The position numbers and the translations under genes were made by a program. Below, piece by piece: positions 26,597 through 36,563 of a stretch of DNA of 64,000 bases; position 1 is the first letter of the stretch, and each line of letters opens with the position of its first letter. The stretch spans positions 359,960 through 423,959 of the forward strand of contig NZ_JAOTJC010000006.1 in the NCBI RefSeq assembly GCF_025628895.1, in the 5' to 3' direction. Source of the DNA: Alteromonas salexigens. Lineage in GTDB: Bacteria; Pseudomonadota; Gammaproteobacteria; Enterobacterales; Alteromonadaceae. Under the pieces are notes generated by a model. It saw nothing but the letters and a program-made list of their open reading frames with translations. It ran no database searches and had not been told where the DNA came from.

Positions 26597-28969
26597 CTAT
26601 CTGAGTAACCGGGTTGAATTACTGACCACAATAATACTGCTTAATGACATGCCTACTACTGCCATCCAAGGCGACAGGACGCCACTGACTGCGAAAGGCA
26701 GGATGAGGACATTGTACCCGATTGCCCACGCCATATTCTGAATAATTTTACGCCGCGCCCGGCTGGCCAGCTCAAACAGGCTGGTGAGGGACAGTAGCTT
26801 ATCGCCCAGTAAAACAATATCAGCAGCTGTTTTGGCTACGTCGGTGGCACCGCCCACGGCGACTGACACATCGGCGCTGGCCAGTACCGGTGCATCATTA
26901 ATTCCGTCACCCAGCATCATCACCCGCTGCCCACGTTGCTGCAGGGCTTGCACGTGCTGATATTTTTGTTCAGGTGACAGCCCGCCGATAGCCTGTTGAA
27001 GCGGTAGCTCGCTGGCCAGTGTATCAACATGACTCTGCGCATCTCCGCTCAGTAAAATCAAAGCACGGCTCTTTAAGTACTGTAAAGTCTGCGCCGCGTC
27101 TTCGCGCAGGCTGTCGGTCACTAAGAAAGCGGCTAGGACTTGCTGTTGAGTGAACAGATACACGTTGGCATCGAATCCTGTGTGAGGCACAGAATGAGGG
27201 CAAAAGTGCCGGGCACCCATAAAATAGGTCTCCCCGTTAACATTACCTTTAATCCCTGCGCCAGGTGTGACCGAAAATTCACTGATTGCAGCAAGATCAT
27301 GGCGGGAGAATGCCCGGGCTATGGGGTGCTCAGACCGGGATTCCAGCGTAGCGGCAAGCTGCAAAATATGTTCGACAGGCAATGCGTCGGAAAACCACTG
27401 CTTAGATACCGCAAATTCACCCACCGTAAGCGTGCCGGTTTTATCCAGTGCTACGGTATCTATGTCATTGAGTTGCTCCAGGACATCTGCTCGTTTTAAC
27501 AGGATCCCCTGACGATTCAGTTTTGCCATTGCGCAGGTCAGTGCGGAGGGCGTGGCCAATCCCAGAGCACAAGGACAGGTAGCGACCAGTACAGCGATGG
27601 TGATCCAGAAAGCATCCTCGTTTTGCTGCCACCACCAGAATGTAAAAGTGGCAGCAGAAATGAGCAATACTGCGCAGACAAAGTAGCGTGAGAAGCGGTC
27701 GGCTAGCTGGGCAATGCGCGGCTTGCTGGCCATGGCTTCGGCCTGCAAGCGGATAATCTGATTGACCAGCGCATGTTTAAGGGTGCTGGTCACGGTGACA
27801 GTCAGTGTTCCGGCCTGATTGACTGTGCCCCCGAACACCTTATCACCTGGCTGCTTGCGAACCGGGACAAATTCCCCCGACAACATGGATTCGTCTACGC
27901 TGCTGGTGCCGTCGCTAATCACTCCATCTATGGGGACGGTTTCACCAGGTTTGATCAGCACCCGGTCACCCACGTTTAACTTTTTAGCCAGGCAGGTGTC
28001 CAACTGGCCATCACTAAGTAACAGGGTGGCCGACACCGGAATGTGCTGGGTCATATTCGCTGAAATTTCTGCTGCCCGGTGGCGGCTGCGGTGTTCCAGG
28101 AAGCGACTGAGCAACAGCAGGAAGATGAACATGCAGATAGATTCGAAATACACTTCACCAGATTCCGTTAAGGTGGCCTGCAGGCCGGCGCCATAGGTAC
28201 CAAATATTGCCAGTGTGACCGGCACATCCATATTAACGGTACGTGCGCTCAGGGCTTTCAGGGCCCCCAGATAAAATATGCTGCCCGAGTAGAGTACAAC
28301 CGGGGTGGTAAGCACTAAAGCCACCCAGTGAAAATAACGTCGGGTGTCTTCGTCGATACTGCCAAATAAATCGAAATACAGGCCGGCCATGAGCATCATA
28401 ACTTGCATGGTCATCAAACCCGCCAGGCCAAGCTTCTTAAGAAACGACTTCTGTTCTTTTTTGTAAGAGGCTTCATGCTGGTCAGGCTGAAAGGGGATGG
28501 CCGTGTAGCCGATACGCTTTAATGCACTCAGTAAATGACTCAGCGACAGTTTGTCATCATGCCAGGTAACCATTGCCCGGCGAGCCTGCACGTTAACCGC
28601 GACCTTCTCAATGCCATCAACCCGGGCCAACTGCTTTTCAATTAGCCATCCGCAAGCCGCACAGGTAATACCCTCTACGGTGAGCTGGATCTGTTTGTGT
28701 TTGCCTTCTTCAAACACAAACTCTTCCTGAAGTGCAGGATCGTCGTACACATCCATGGTTTTCAGTACATCAGATAAGTCGGCATCACCCTGAACCGCAG
28801 GCTCTGTACGAAAGCGGTAATAGTCTTCCAGACCGTTATCGACTATGGCAGTAGCTACGGCCTGACAGCCGGGACAGCAAAGGGTGCGCGGCTCGCCTAA
28901 TACAGTGGCCTGGTAGGAGTGAACAGGGTCGTTGGCCTGCCCACAGTGATAACAAACGTGGCTTGTCAT
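26597..28969 (-). CDS. ccoI: Copper-transporting P-type ATPase CcoI
   Basis: CcoI moves copper across the inner membrane for the binuclear centre of cbb3 oxidase. The 790-residue protein has an N-terminal zinc-ribbon-like metal domain (CYHCGQ near residue 6 and CCPGC near 33), a heavy-metal-associated domain with CAACGW (about 118), eight membrane helices with the ion-binding CPC (ATCPCALGLATPSA), the phosphorylated DKTGT, and a MLGDGINDAPVLA hinge. Length is normal. It sits between ccoH and ccoS with 1- to 9-base gaps, giving a tight operon. Confidence 0.96.
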   Translation of the reverse strand: MTSHVCYHCGQANDPVHSYQATVLGEPRTLCCPGCQAVATAIVDNGLEDYYRFRTEPAVQGDADLSDVLKTMDVYDDPALQEEFVFEEGKHKQIQLTVEGITCAACGWLIEKQLARVDGIEKVAVNVQARRAMVTWHDDKLSLSHLLSALKRIGYTAIPFQPDQHEASYKKEQKSFLKKLGLAGLMTMQVMMLMAGLYFDLFGSIDEDTRRYFHWVALVLTTPVVLYSGSIFYLGALKALSARTVNMDVPVTLAIFGTYGAGLQATLTESGEVYFESICMFIFLLLLSRFLEHRSRHRAAEISANMTQHIPVSATLLLSDGQLDTCLAKKLNVGDRVLIKPGETVPIDGVISDGTSSVDESMLSGEFVPVRKQPGDKVFGGTVNQAGTLTVTVTSTLKHALVNQIIRLQAEAMASKPRIAQLADRFSRYFVCAVLLISAATFTFWWWQQNEDAFWITIAVLVATCPCALGLATPSALTCAMAKLNRQGILLKRADVLEQLNDIDTVALDKTGTLTVGEFAVSKQWFSDALPVEHILQLAATLESRSEHPIARAFSRHDLAAISEFSVTPGAGIKGNVNGETYFMGARHFCPHSVPHTGFDANVYLFTQQQVLAAFLVTDSLREDAAQTLQYLKSRALILLSGDAQSHVDTLASELPLQQAIGGLSPEQKYQHVQALQQRGQRVMMLGDGINDAPVLASADVSVAVGGATDVAKTAADIVLLGDKLLSLTSLFELASRARRKIIQNMAWAIGYNVLILPFAVSGVLSPWMAVVGMSLSSIIVVSNSTRLLR

Positions 28970-28970
28970 A

Positions 28971-29450
28971 TCAGGGGTTAAAGGTTATCTCACCCGTTTG
29001 AGGCAAGGTGATCACGTTAAGGATTTTCCACTCCTCGTTAACGGGGGTAAGGCTGATCCGCCACTTGCCGTTCAATGAGTTTTCGGTAAACCCACGATAC
29101 ACGCCCCCTGCATCCCGGCTGAGCATTACCGTGACATCACGTTCTTCTAACGTGGTGTGATAAAAGGCCAACTTAAGTGCCTGACCATCCTGAGGGATAC
29201 CGGAGTGAAACTTCACTGAAATTGCGCCGTCGTTGATAACGAGGTCGCTGGTAATGTTCCGTCGCCGGGCTTCTTCCTCTTTATCAAGGTTGGCGTTAAT
29301 GGCTTTACCTTCCTTGTAGTAATCATCAACCACCAGGCTGTCAGATGTGTTGGTCGCCAGGTTCAGCAACACCATCCCCATTGTGAAGGAGGCTAACGGA
29401 ATAAAAATAAGAAACCAGGGCCAAAACTGTTTATACCAGGGCGTATTCAT
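28971..29450 (-). CDS. ccoH: cbb3 oxidase assembly protein CcoH (FixH)
   Basis: A 159-residue protein with one N-terminal membrane helix (about 10-31) and a periplasmic FixH domain. The DDYYKEGKAIN stretch near residue 42 is characteristic. CcoH stays with the cbb3 complex during assembly. It precedes ccoI by one base and is separated from ccoP by a terminator, so the assembly genes may be transcribed partly on their own. The ccoG gene that often precedes ccoH is absent. Confidence 0.93.
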   Translation of the reverse strand: MNTPWYKQFWPWFLIFIPLASFTMGMVLLNLATNTSDSLVVDDYYKEGKAINANLDKEEEARRRNITSDLVINDGAISVKFHSGIPQDGQALKLAFYHTTLEERDVTVMLSRDAGGVYRGFTENSLNGKWRISLTPVNEEWKILNVITLPQTGEITFNP

Positions 29451-29516
29451 GTACTGCAGACCACACTAAGAAAAAGGATTGGTTACGGGATTAGACGGAT
29501 AACAACTGATATTTTC

Positions 29517-29552
29517 GCATAAAAAAAGCCTCGTGATAACGAGGCTTTTTGC
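29517..29552 (-). terminator. Terminator between ccoP and ccoH
   Basis: GCCTCG and CGAGGC pair around a six-base loop, with A- and T-runs on both sides, so the hairpin could act in either direction. It follows ccoP by about 15 bases and should reduce read-through into ccoH. Confidence 0.85.
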
Positions 29553-29566
29553 AAAACATAGAACGA

Positions 29567-30517
29567 TTAGTTCGACAAACTGTACACGTAAGACGCCACC
29601 ACATGGATTTTGTCTTCGCCCAGCGTATTCTTGAACGAAGGCATGACACCGTTACGGCCATAATAGAGCGTTTCTGTTACCGCACGCTTACTACCGCCAT
29701 ATAACCAGATGTTGTCAGTCAGGTTAGGTGCACCCATAGCCTGATTGCCTTTGCCGTCGGCACCATGGCATGCAGCGCAGGCTGCGAAGCGTGGTTTGCC
29801 CGCTGCGGCCAGTTCCGCATCTACGTCACGGCCACTCAGGCTTAACACGTACGCCACTACTTCATCAATGCCTTGCTCGCCCATGGCATCCAGCCACGCT
29901 GGCATGGCCGCCTGACGCCCCATCATAAGGGTTTCTTTGATTTTCTCGCCAGAACCGCCATACAGCCAGTCGTCATCGGTAAGGTTAGGGAAGCCGCCAG
30001 CCTGACCACGGGCATCTGAACCGTGACACTGAGAACAGTTTTGCAGGAACAGGCGCTGTCCCACTTTCAGTGCTTCAGGATCTTTAGCTAATTCTTCCAC
30101 CGGCACCTGAGCATACGCTTCGAAGATAGGGTCAAATTTTTCTGCGGCGAAATCCAGTTCGCGGTCATACTCAACAATTAACCCTTGCTCTTTCGCGTCA
30201 ATGCGTGCCTGACGGGACTCTTCCAGTGACTGAATGTTCTGGTTTGAACTTTTCCAGCCCCACAGCCCTTGCCAGGAACCTAAACCCGGGTAAAGTGCCA
30301 GGTAAATAACGCCCCATACAATGGTGATATAAAATAAGATGGTCCACCATTTTGGCAGCGGGTTGTTTATTTCCTCGATGCCATCAAATTCGTGCCCCAT
30401 TGATTCACCTTCCGCTACGCCAGTGTGGTTACCCAAACACCAACGTAAAAGGAAGTAGCATCCAATGATTAACCCGAGGGTTATCACTGAAATCCATATT
30501 GTCCAAAACATAGTCAT
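29567..30517 (-). CDS. ccoP: cbb3 oxidase diheme cytochrome c subunit CcoP
   Basis: A 316-residue subunit with two N-terminal membrane segments and two periplasmic cytochrome c domains; the heme motifs CSQCH and CAACH are in the second half, each followed later by an axial Met candidate. It receives electrons for the oxidase via CcoO. The open frame extends to 30595, but that region is ccoQ in another frame. ATG 30517 gives the usual MTMFWTIW start, with GGGAG ten bases upstream inside ccoQ. Confidence 0.94.
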   Translation of the reverse strand: MTMFWTIWISVITLGLIIGCYFLLRWCLGNHTGVAEGESMGHEFDGIEEINNPLPKWWTILFYITIVWGVIYLALYPGLGSWQGLWGWKSSNQNIQSLEESRQARIDAKEQGLIVEYDRELDFAAEKFDPIFEAYAQVPVEELAKDPEALKVGQRLFLQNCSQCHGSDARGQAGGFPNLTDDDWLYGGSGEKIKETLMMGRQAAMPAWLDAMGEQGIDEVVAYVLSLSGRDVDAELAAAGKPRFAACAACHGADGKGNQAMGAPNLTDNIWLYGGSKRAVTETLYYGRNGVMPSFKNTLGEDKIHVVASYVYSLSN

Positions 30518-30521
30518 GAGT

Positions 30522-30695
30522 TTAAGACTCCCGCTTACTCTTATCGTGATTCTTCTTATCTTCGTCTGCGAAGGGCAGGTTGGCCGCTTCGTCAAACCGC
30601 TTTTTATTGCGACTACTGAACGCCCACCACACTACACCTGCAAAGCAGACAAAGACGATGACAGTAAATATGCTGCCTACAATTCCCTGATCCAT
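30522..30695 (-). CDS. ccoQ: cbb3 oxidase small subunit CcoQ
   Basis: A 57-residue protein, read from ATG 30695 to TAA 30522. It has one membrane helix (about residues 5-27, ending VVWWAF) and a charged cytoplasmic tail containing FDEAANLPF, which is the usual CcoQ ending. It lies between ccoO (three bases away) and ccoP (five bases away), the standard position. It is below the size of most gene-finding cut-offs. Confidence 0.95.
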   Translation of the reverse strand: MDQGIVGSIFTVIVFVCFAGVVWWAFSSRNKKRFDEAANLPFADEDKKNHDKSKRES

Positions 30696-30697
30696 AA

Positions 30698-31303
30698 CTA
30701 TTTCAGATGTGTGCCAAGAGATTGAAGGTAAGCAATCAGAGCCTGCATTTCTGTTTTGCCCTGAACTGCCGCTTTAGCGCCGGCGATATCCTCGTCGGTG
30801 TACGGAACGCCGAAACCACGGAATACTTCCATCTTTTCAGCGGTTAACTCGCCTGTCAGCGTGTTCTCTTCCAGCCACGGGAACCCAGGCATGTTTGACT
30901 CTGGAACAACGTTACGTGGATTAAGCAGGTGAACACGGTGCCACTCATCGCTGTAACGACCACCTACGCGAGCCAGATCCGGGCCAGTACGTTTTGAGCC
31001 CCACAAGAAGGGATGCTCCCATACCGACTCGCCGGCAACAGAGTAGTGGCCATAGCGCTCAGTTTCGGCGCGGAATGGCCGAATCATCTGGCTGTGACAG
31101 CCTACACAGCCTTCACGGATGTAGATGTCACGGCCTTCGAGTTCCAGCGCAGTATAGGGGCGCAGATCTTTAACCGGCTCCATTACCTGTTGCTGGAACA
31201 TCAGCGGGGTAATCTGGACCAGCGCACCGAAACTGATTGCAACTAAAATCAGTACGGTGAGCAGGCCAACATTTTTTTCAATTAACTCATGTGCGTTTTT
31301 CAT
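30698..31303 (-). CDS. ccoO: cbb3 oxidase monoheme cytochrome c subunit CcoO
   Basis: A 201-residue subunit with an N-terminal membrane anchor (about 12-33) and one cytochrome c domain with heme motif CVGCH near residue 66; the axial methionine candidate is in ESNMPGFPW. CcoO passes electrons to the catalytic subunit. It follows ccoN by 11 bases and precedes ccoQ by three, so ccoNOQP form one operon. Confidence 0.97.
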   Translation of the reverse strand: MKNAHELIEKNVGLLTVLILVAISFGALVQITPLMFQQQVMEPVKDLRPYTALELEGRDIYIREGCVGCHSQMIRPFRAETERYGHYSVAGESVWEHPFLWGSKRTGPDLARVGGRYSDEWHRVHLLNPRNVVPESNMPGFPWLEENTLTGELTAEKMEVFRGFGVPYTDEDIAGAKAAVQGKTEMQALIAYLQSLGTHLK

Positions 31304-31314
31304 TCTACTGCTCC

Positions 31315-32748
31315 TTACGCTGGCTGTGTTGCTGGGTCAGCCGCAATGCTACCTTTCGGTGCGCGTACGGTTTTGTAGGTGTTGTAAGCCATGATCAGCA
31401 TGCCAGCCACCACAAAGAGACCACCAATGAAGCGCACTACATAGAACGGTTTAGAGGCTTCCAGCGACTCAACAAAGCTGTAGGTGAGGGTGCCATCGGC
31501 ATTCACTGCACGCCACATCAGGCCTTGCAGAACACCAGACATCCACATCGCGACGATGTAAAGCACCACGCCAATAGTCGCCAGCCAGAAGTGCACATTA
31601 ACCAGGCTGGTGCTGTACATAGCACGTTGCCCGAACAGTATGGGGATTAGGTGGTAGATTGAGCCAATGGAGACCATGGCAACCCAGCCTAATGCACCAG
31701 AATGCACGTGACCGATAGTCCAGTCAGTATAATGAGAAAGCGCGTTTACCGTTTTGATAGCCATCATTGGGCCTTCAAACGTTGACATGCCATAGAAAGA
31801 CAGCGACACAATCAGGAAGCGCAGAACGGGGTCGGTGCGCAATTTATGCCAGGCACCAGATAACGTCATAATACCATTGATCATGCCGCCCCAGGAGGGA
31901 ACGAACAGAATGATAGACATCACCATGCCCAGCGACTGTGTCCAGTCAGGCAGCGCTGTGTAGTGCAGGTGATGCGGACCCGCCCAGATATAAAGTGAAA
32001 TCAGTGCCCAGAAGTGAACAATAGACAGACGGTATGAGTAAACCGGACGTCCTGCTTGTTTGGGTACAAAGTAGTACATCATGCCCAGGAAACCAGCGGT
32101 CAGGAAAAACCCTACGGCATTGTGACCGTACCACCACTGCATCATGGCATCTACGGCACCGGCGTACAGCGAATAAGACTTGCCGAAAGCGACCGGGATA
32201 GCCATGCTGTTACCAATATGCAGAACCAGTACGGTCAGCATGAAGGCGCCAAGGAACCAGTTTGCTACATAGATGTGTGAGACCTTGCGGATCACCAGCG
32301 TGCCAAAGAAGTTGATCACGTAGGCAGTCCAGACCAGCGCGATCAGGATATCAATTGGCCACTCAAGTTCAGCATATTCCTTACTTGTGGTCAGGCCCAT
32401 AGGTAAGGTGATAATGGCCAGAACGATAACGGCCTGCCAGCCCCAAAAAGTAAAGGCCGCCAGTTTGTCACTGAACAGCCTTACCTGGCTGGTTCTTTGG
32501 ACAATATAATAGGAGGTGGCGAACAGTGCACAGCCACCGAAGGCGAATATTACGGCGTTAGTGTGCAGGGGACGCAGACGCGAAAACGTCAAATATGGGA
32601 TGTCGAAGTTAAGTGCCGGGGCGAATAGTTGCGCAGCAATAAACACTCCCAGGCCCATACCAACGATTCCCCATACAATGGTCATGATGGTAAATTGCCT
32701 GACCACTTTATAGTTGTAGTCAGGTTGTGCTTGGCTTATTTCACTCAT
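31315..32748 (-). CDS. ccoN: cbb3 oxidase catalytic subunit CcoN
   Basis: The heme-copper catalytic subunit of cbb3 cytochrome oxidase, a high-affinity terminal oxidase for low oxygen. The 477-residue protein has about twelve membrane helices with histidine ligands visible in [28 protein letters not shown] and the late [13 protein letters not shown]. The longest frame begins at TTG 32769; ATG 32748 is chosen because it gives the usual MSEIS start. It is the first gene of ccoNOQP. The upstream region has a perfect 16-bp palindrome but no FNR-like site that I can see. Confidence 0.96.
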   Translation of the reverse strand: MSEISQAQPDYNYKVVRQFTIMTIVWGIVGMGLGVFIAAQLFAPALNFDIPYLTFSRLRPLHTNAVIFAFGGCALFATSYYIVQRTSQVRLFSDKLAAFTFWGWQAVIVLAIITLPMGLTTSKEYAELEWPIDILIALVWTAYVINFFGTLVIRKVSHIYVANWFLGAFMLTVLVLHIGNSMAIPVAFGKSYSLYAGAVDAMMQWWYGHNAVGFFLTAGFLGMMYYFVPKQAGRPVYSYRLSIVHFWALISLYIWAGPHHLHYTALPDWTQSLGMVMSIILFVPSWGGMINGIMTLSGAWHKLRTDPVLRFLIVSLSFYGMSTFEGPMMAIKTVNALSHYTDWTIGHVHSGALGWVAMVSIGSIYHLIPILFGQRAMYSTSLVNVHFWLATIGVVLYIVAMWMSGVLQGLMWRAVNADGTLTYSFVESLEASKPFYVVRFIGGLFVVAGMLIMAYNTYKTVRAPKGSIAADPATQPA

Positions 32749-32889
32749 TTTAATGAATTTCCACTTCAAATGAACAATGGGTCTCCAACTGCCGTGAGGT
32801 CACGGTATTTGCGAGATTGCGGGTTCACATCGTGCCTGGAAAGAGTAATAATTATTGTCCCCAGGCCAGTCGGTACGCGGATGATAAAG

Positions 32890-32905
32890 TTTTTGTATAC
32901 AAAAA
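32890..32905. promoter_or_regulatory. Perfect 16-bp palindrome upstream of ccoN
   Basis: TTTTTGTATACAAAAA lies 142 bp before the ccoN start and 74 bp before the opposite gene at 32979. The TTGTATACAA core resembles sites bound by GntR-family repressors. No such regulator is encoded in the window. Confidence 0.45.
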
Positions 32906-32978
32906 GATACCACAAACTGTGCGTGTATGATCGTGCCCGATTATTAAAAAACCGAATGCTAACAAAGCCGCTGTAAAC

Positions 32979-33443
32979 ATGAACAAAAAGATAACAAAAA
33001 TTTTACATAGAAGTGTTGCGCCGGTCAGTATTCTGGCACTTATCATAGTAGTGTATCTGGCTCAGGACCACCTGAGGATGCAGGGAAAGACCACACGAGT
33101 CATACAGGAGCCGGCTAACCACTGTGAATTTGTCAAAGGACGTTGTGATTTTCAGATAGCCGGGAAGCCGGCGCGAGCAGAATTTATTACTCCGGTGGCA
33201 ACCGAAGAGTCGGTTACGGTGGCCTTTACCTTACCCAGTCATATCAGCCTGCAAAGCGTGTGGATAGAAGGCGAAAATATGTATATGGGGCAAATTCCGG
33301 TATTAGTAGAAAATGAGTCTGAAAATAGCTGGTCGGGCTGGTTTATGCTGGGAAGTTGTTCTGAGCCGGTCATGCGCTGGAAAATGCTGGTAAATATAAA
33401 AGGCCGGACAGAGCCGGCCTTATTGTACTTTACTACATCGTGA
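32979..33443 (+). CDS. Uncharacterised membrane-anchored protein
   Basis: A 154-residue protein with one membrane helix (about 14-31) and a periplasmic domain of mostly beta character, with three cysteines (CEFVKGRCDF and GSCSEP). I do not recognise the family; the fold could be related to FixH/YtkA-like domains, but that is a guess from the predicted strands. It is divergent from the ccoN operon, so a role beside cbb3 oxidase is possible. A GC-rich hairpin (33400-33421) lies within its last codons and may end its transcript. It is convergent with the bacterioferritin genes, which begin one base later. Confidence 0.7.
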   Translation: MNKKITKILHRSVAPVSILALIIVVYLAQDHLRMQGKTTRVIQEPANHCEFVKGRCDFQIAGKPARAEFITPVATEESVTVAFTLPSHISLQSVWIEGENMYMGQIPVLVENESENSWSGWFMLGSCSEPVMRWKMLVNIKGRTEPALLYFTTS

Positions 33444-33911
33444 TTACATCTGAGATTGTAAGTAGTTAGGCAAACCTATACGTTTGATTAAACCTAGCTG
33501 CTGTTCCAGCCAGTACGCGTGGTCCATCTCGGTGTCATCTAACAGCGTAATCAGCATGTCCCGGGTGACATAGTCTTTTTCCTGTTCACACAGGGCAATG
33601 ACCTCACGTAATTTAGCATCAACTTCATACTCTACACGCAGGTCGCTTTCCAGCATTTCGGGTACGTCCGCGCCAATCTTCAGACCGGTGCGCTGCACCA
33701 TGTCCGGCGTGCCTTCCAGGAATAGCATGCGTTCGATGAGTTTGGTTGCGTGACCACGTTCATCGTCGAACTCATGATCAATACGTTCATATAATTTGTG
33801 CAGACCCCAGTCGAGGTACATTTGTGAATGGATGAAGTACTGATCCATCGCAGCCAGCTCGAACGCTAGCAGGGAGTTTAACCCGTCAATTATTTTCTGA
33901 TTGCCTTTCAT
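33444..33911 (-). CDS. Bacterioferritin, ferroxidase-type subunit lacking the heme Met
   Basis: A 155-residue four-helix bacterioferritin. By comparison with E. coli Bfr the ferroxidase ligands are kept: Glu18, Glu51 and His54 (in DDERGHAT), Glu94, and Glu127/His130 (in DTEMDH). The heme-binding Met52 position is Arg. This suggests an iron-oxidising subunit that cannot bind heme between like subunits. It overlaps the preceding bacterioferritin gene by four bases (ATGA), so both are made together and probably co-assemble. Confidence 0.92.
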   Translation of the reverse strand: MKGNQKIIDGLNSLLAFELAAMDQYFIHSQMYLDWGLHKLYERIDHEFDDERGHATKLIERMLFLEGTPDMVQRTGLKIGADVPEMLESDLRVEYEVDAKLREVIALCEQEKDYVTRDMLITLLDDTEMDHAYWLEQQLGLIKRIGLPNYLQSQM

Positions 33912-34387
33912 TTGTCATCTCCCATTACTTGCGTCTGCAGATAATTTTCAATGCCCATATTTTCTATTTGATATTCCTGCGTTTCCAGCCAGTCCAGATG
34001 TTCTTCTTCGTATTCAAGAATGTCTTCCAGTAAATCCCGGCTGACATAATCTTGCTTCTCCTCACACAGCGCTATCGCTTCGCGGAGCAGGGGCAGTTGT
34101 TCATTCTGAAATTTAGTATCGCAGGCCAGCATTTCTTCGGTGTCTTCACCAATATAAAGTTTGCCCAGCGCCTGCAGATTCGGTAAGCCTTCAAGAAACA
34201 AGATGCGCTCAATCAAGTCGTCCGCTTGTTTCATGTCTTTAATGGATTTTTTGTAGTTCTTCTCGTTGAGCTCCTGTAAGCCCCAGTTTTTGAACATCCG
34301 GGCGTGCAGGAAGTACTGATTAATTGACGTCAGCTCACACGTGAGAACGTCATTCAGCTTAGCGACTACCTGTTTGTTGCCTTTCAT
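33908..34387 (-). CDS. bfr: Bacterioferritin, heme-binding subunit with altered ferroxidase site
   Basis: A 159-residue bacterioferritin closely resembling E. coli Bfr ([16 protein letters not shown]). The heme ligand Met52 is present in KDMKQAD, but two ferroxidase ligands differ there: Glu51 is Asp and His54 is Gln. The other ligands (Glu18, Glu94, Glu127, His130) remain. It should provide heme for electron exit from the iron core while its partner subunit oxidises iron. It is the first gene of the pair. Iron control by Fur would be expected, but no clear Fur site is visible. Confidence 0.93.
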   Translation of the reverse strand: MKGNKQVVAKLNDVLTCELTSINQYFLHARMFKNWGLQELNEKNYKKSIKDMKQADDLIERILFLEGLPNLQALGKLYIGEDTEEMLACDTKFQNEQLPLLREAIALCEEKQDYVSRDLLEDILEYEEEHLDWLETQEYQIENMGIENYLQTQVMGDDK

Positions 34388-34522
34388 AATGCGTCCTGTT
34401 GAAAAATGATGACGAAAGTTTAGTTTAAACTTGTCGCCTTGTCAAAAAATACTATAGAAAACAAAGGCATACTAACGATAATAGTTCTCACTGTAACCTT
34501 TGTTTGTATTCGTAGTCGAGCG

Positions 34523-36115
34523 CTACGATGCTGCCTGCGTAGGTGAGGGAGAACTCTCAACGAAAGCCAGGCTTTCCTCAGCAAAGCCAAGGCCGGCTTC
34601 AGTGAAGAAATTGAATACTTTGTCTACGCCATGCGTCAGTAAATAGTCCACTTCATCTTCATAACGGGCGATGGCAGCCACCTTGCCCTGATAACCTGCA
34701 TTACGTAGCTGACGAGTGATGTTGATAGCATCTTCTATAGACGGCAAGGCCAACAGCACCAGACGTACCTGGCTAATATCCAGATTGTCCCACAGATCAA
34801 CGTCTTCACCGTCGCCCACAACCACGTTCCAACCATCGTGTTTTAGGTGATTTACTTTCGTGCGATCAGCGTCCAGGCCCCAGACTTTACTGTCCACCAG
34901 CTTAGAAAGAGACTGGAAGGCGCCTGAACCAACCCGGCCCATGCCCACCACCAGAAACTCAGCGTTGTCGATTACGGGGTAAACGTCGTCTTTAAGGCGC
35001 CGAGAGCGCTCGTAGCGCTTAATTGACGATTTCATGCGGTGATACTGACTATGGGATGAACGATACAAAATACTGGTAAATACAAACGATATCGAGACCG
35101 CTAATGCAATCACCACCAGCCAGGATTCTGCCAGTAAGCCCAATGAGACCGACAACGCACCGACTATAAGACCAAATTCACTGTAATTTGTGAGCACCAG
35201 GCTGGTGAGGTAGGCAGTTCGTGCCCGCAGGCGTAGACGGGTGAACAAACCAAAGAATAAGAGGGCCTTGGCGGGTAGTAACAGGCAGAACAGTAGCGCC
35301 AGTAAAATCATCTGCATGTCTGGCATCGCCATCAGGCCAATGCTGAGGAAAAAACCAATGAGGAACAGGTCTTTGAAGCTCATCAACGACTTGGCCAGCT
35401 CTGTGGCTTTGGCGTGCCTGGCCATCAGGATACCGAAAATAAGCGCGCCTAAATCGCCTTTGATATTTACCAGCTCAAATACATGATAGCCACCAAGGGC
35501 CAGAATGAAGCCGGTCAGGGGCAATAACTCGCCGTGGCCCGATTGATTCAGCACTTTGTAAAAAACCGGTACCAGGGGCGGAATAGCTAACAGGCCAAAC
35601 GCCCATATACTTGGTAACTTACCGGTGGCTGCAACCAGGAATATCACGGCGAAAATATCCTGCATTACCAGGATGCCTATCGCGAGGCGACCGTGGCGGG
35701 TTTTCATTTCACCGCTTTCTTCCAGCACTTTGACCACACACACTGTACTGCTGAAGCTCAGGGCAAAGGCAATAAGCGCTGCACTTTGCCAGTCTATTGC
35801 CGAGGTGGTTGCAGAAATAAGTGCGGCTGCGCCGTACAATGCACCGGCAATAACTGCTATCCACACTAGTGTATGGGTTATGCTGCCTGCCCAGACCTCC
35901 CGTCGGCTGAGATCGCGGATATTCAGCTTCAGGCCAATGGTAAACAGCATGATAGTAATGCCAAGGTCGGCAATAGACTGTAATGTACTGTTCGATTCAA
36001 AGCCGAACATATTGAGTACAAACCCGGCAACCAGATACCCCACCAAGGGCGGAATGCCAACCAGTTTGACAGCTAAACCACAAATAAAAGCGAAAAGAAG
36101 AAAAGCGTATTCCAT
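34523..36115 (-). CDS. KefB/YbaL-type cation:proton antiporter with TrkA-N domain
   Basis: A 530-residue CPA2-family antiporter. Residues 1 to about 375 contain around twelve membrane helices; the C-terminal part (about 400-510) is a TrkA-N/RCK nucleotide-binding domain with VVGMGRVGSGAF and a following acidic residue (LDAD). The family exchanges potassium or sodium for protons. No glutathione-binding KefF partner is adjacent, so this is more like the YbaL/KefB-relative branch. It is a single gene. Confidence 0.88.
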   Translation of the reverse strand: MEYAFLLFAFICGLAVKLVGIPPLVGYLVAGFVLNMFGFESNSTLQSIADLGITIMLFTIGLKLNIRDLSRREVWAGSITHTLVWIAVIAGALYGAAALISATTSAIDWQSAALIAFALSFSSTVCVVKVLEESGEMKTRHGRLAIGILVMQDIFAVIFLVAATGKLPSIWAFGLLAIPPLVPVFYKVLNQSGHGELLPLTGFILALGGYHVFELVNIKGDLGALIFGILMARHAKATELAKSLMSFKDLFLIGFFLSIGLMAMPDMQMILLALLFCLLLPAKALLFFGLFTRLRLRARTAYLTSLVLTNYSEFGLIVGALSVSLGLLAESWLVVIALAVSISFVFTSILYRSSHSQYHRMKSSIKRYERSRRLKDDVYPVIDNAEFLVVGMGRVGSGAFQSLSKLVDSKVWGLDADRTKVNHLKHDGWNVVVGDGEDVDLWDNLDISQVRLVLLALPSIEDAINITRQLRNAGYQGKVAAIARYEDEVDYLLTHGVDKVFNFFTEAGLGFAEESLAFVESSPSPTQAAS

Positions 36116-36563
36116 GTAAGTAGGTGTTCCCTGGAAACTTAAAGGAGCGAACGTGTTGCCGAGGTAAGCTTGCTATATATGGGGCGGGAAGTAAATGCCG
36201 TAAATACCTGAAACTCAATGTATGTATAGGGCAGGGTATGCAATTGTTCTGGTCTCCTACATTTATATAATCACCATATGACCCTAACTACTCGCCCGGC
36301 TATATCGGGGGCATGCCAGGCGTGAGAAAAACGCTTTCTGGCGCGTAGGCAGGCGCACTCACTGTCACCAGTTATTATTGCCCGGTATTATACCCATCCC
36401 CGTCATTTCACAGAGGGTATTCCACCCTACACACACAAAAGTAAGCGGTTATGCAGTGATTCCCCTGGTTTAATTGTTTTTTTAGATTGGGCGCATAAAA
36501 CATGAGCGAATAAGGGTTACGCGTAACTATTATTTAATTCATTATCAGTGAGTTAGGAGTATT
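36116..36563. other. Gene-free stretch downstream of the glutamate-synthase-like gene's regulatory region
   Basis: About 450 bp between two divergent genes. It contains the 12-bp palindrome GTTACGCGTAAC at 36516-36527 and several T-rich runs around 36470-36485. I see no coding frame and no tRNA. Confidence 0.5.

Noticed and set aside
32749-32978. FNR site upstream of ccoN
   Set aside because: No TTGAT-N4-ATCAA-like sequence found; the palindrome present has a different core.
34420-34500. Fur box upstream of the bacterioferritin genes (GATAATAGTTCTCA)
   Set aside because: Only one half resembles the consensus; match is too weak to list.
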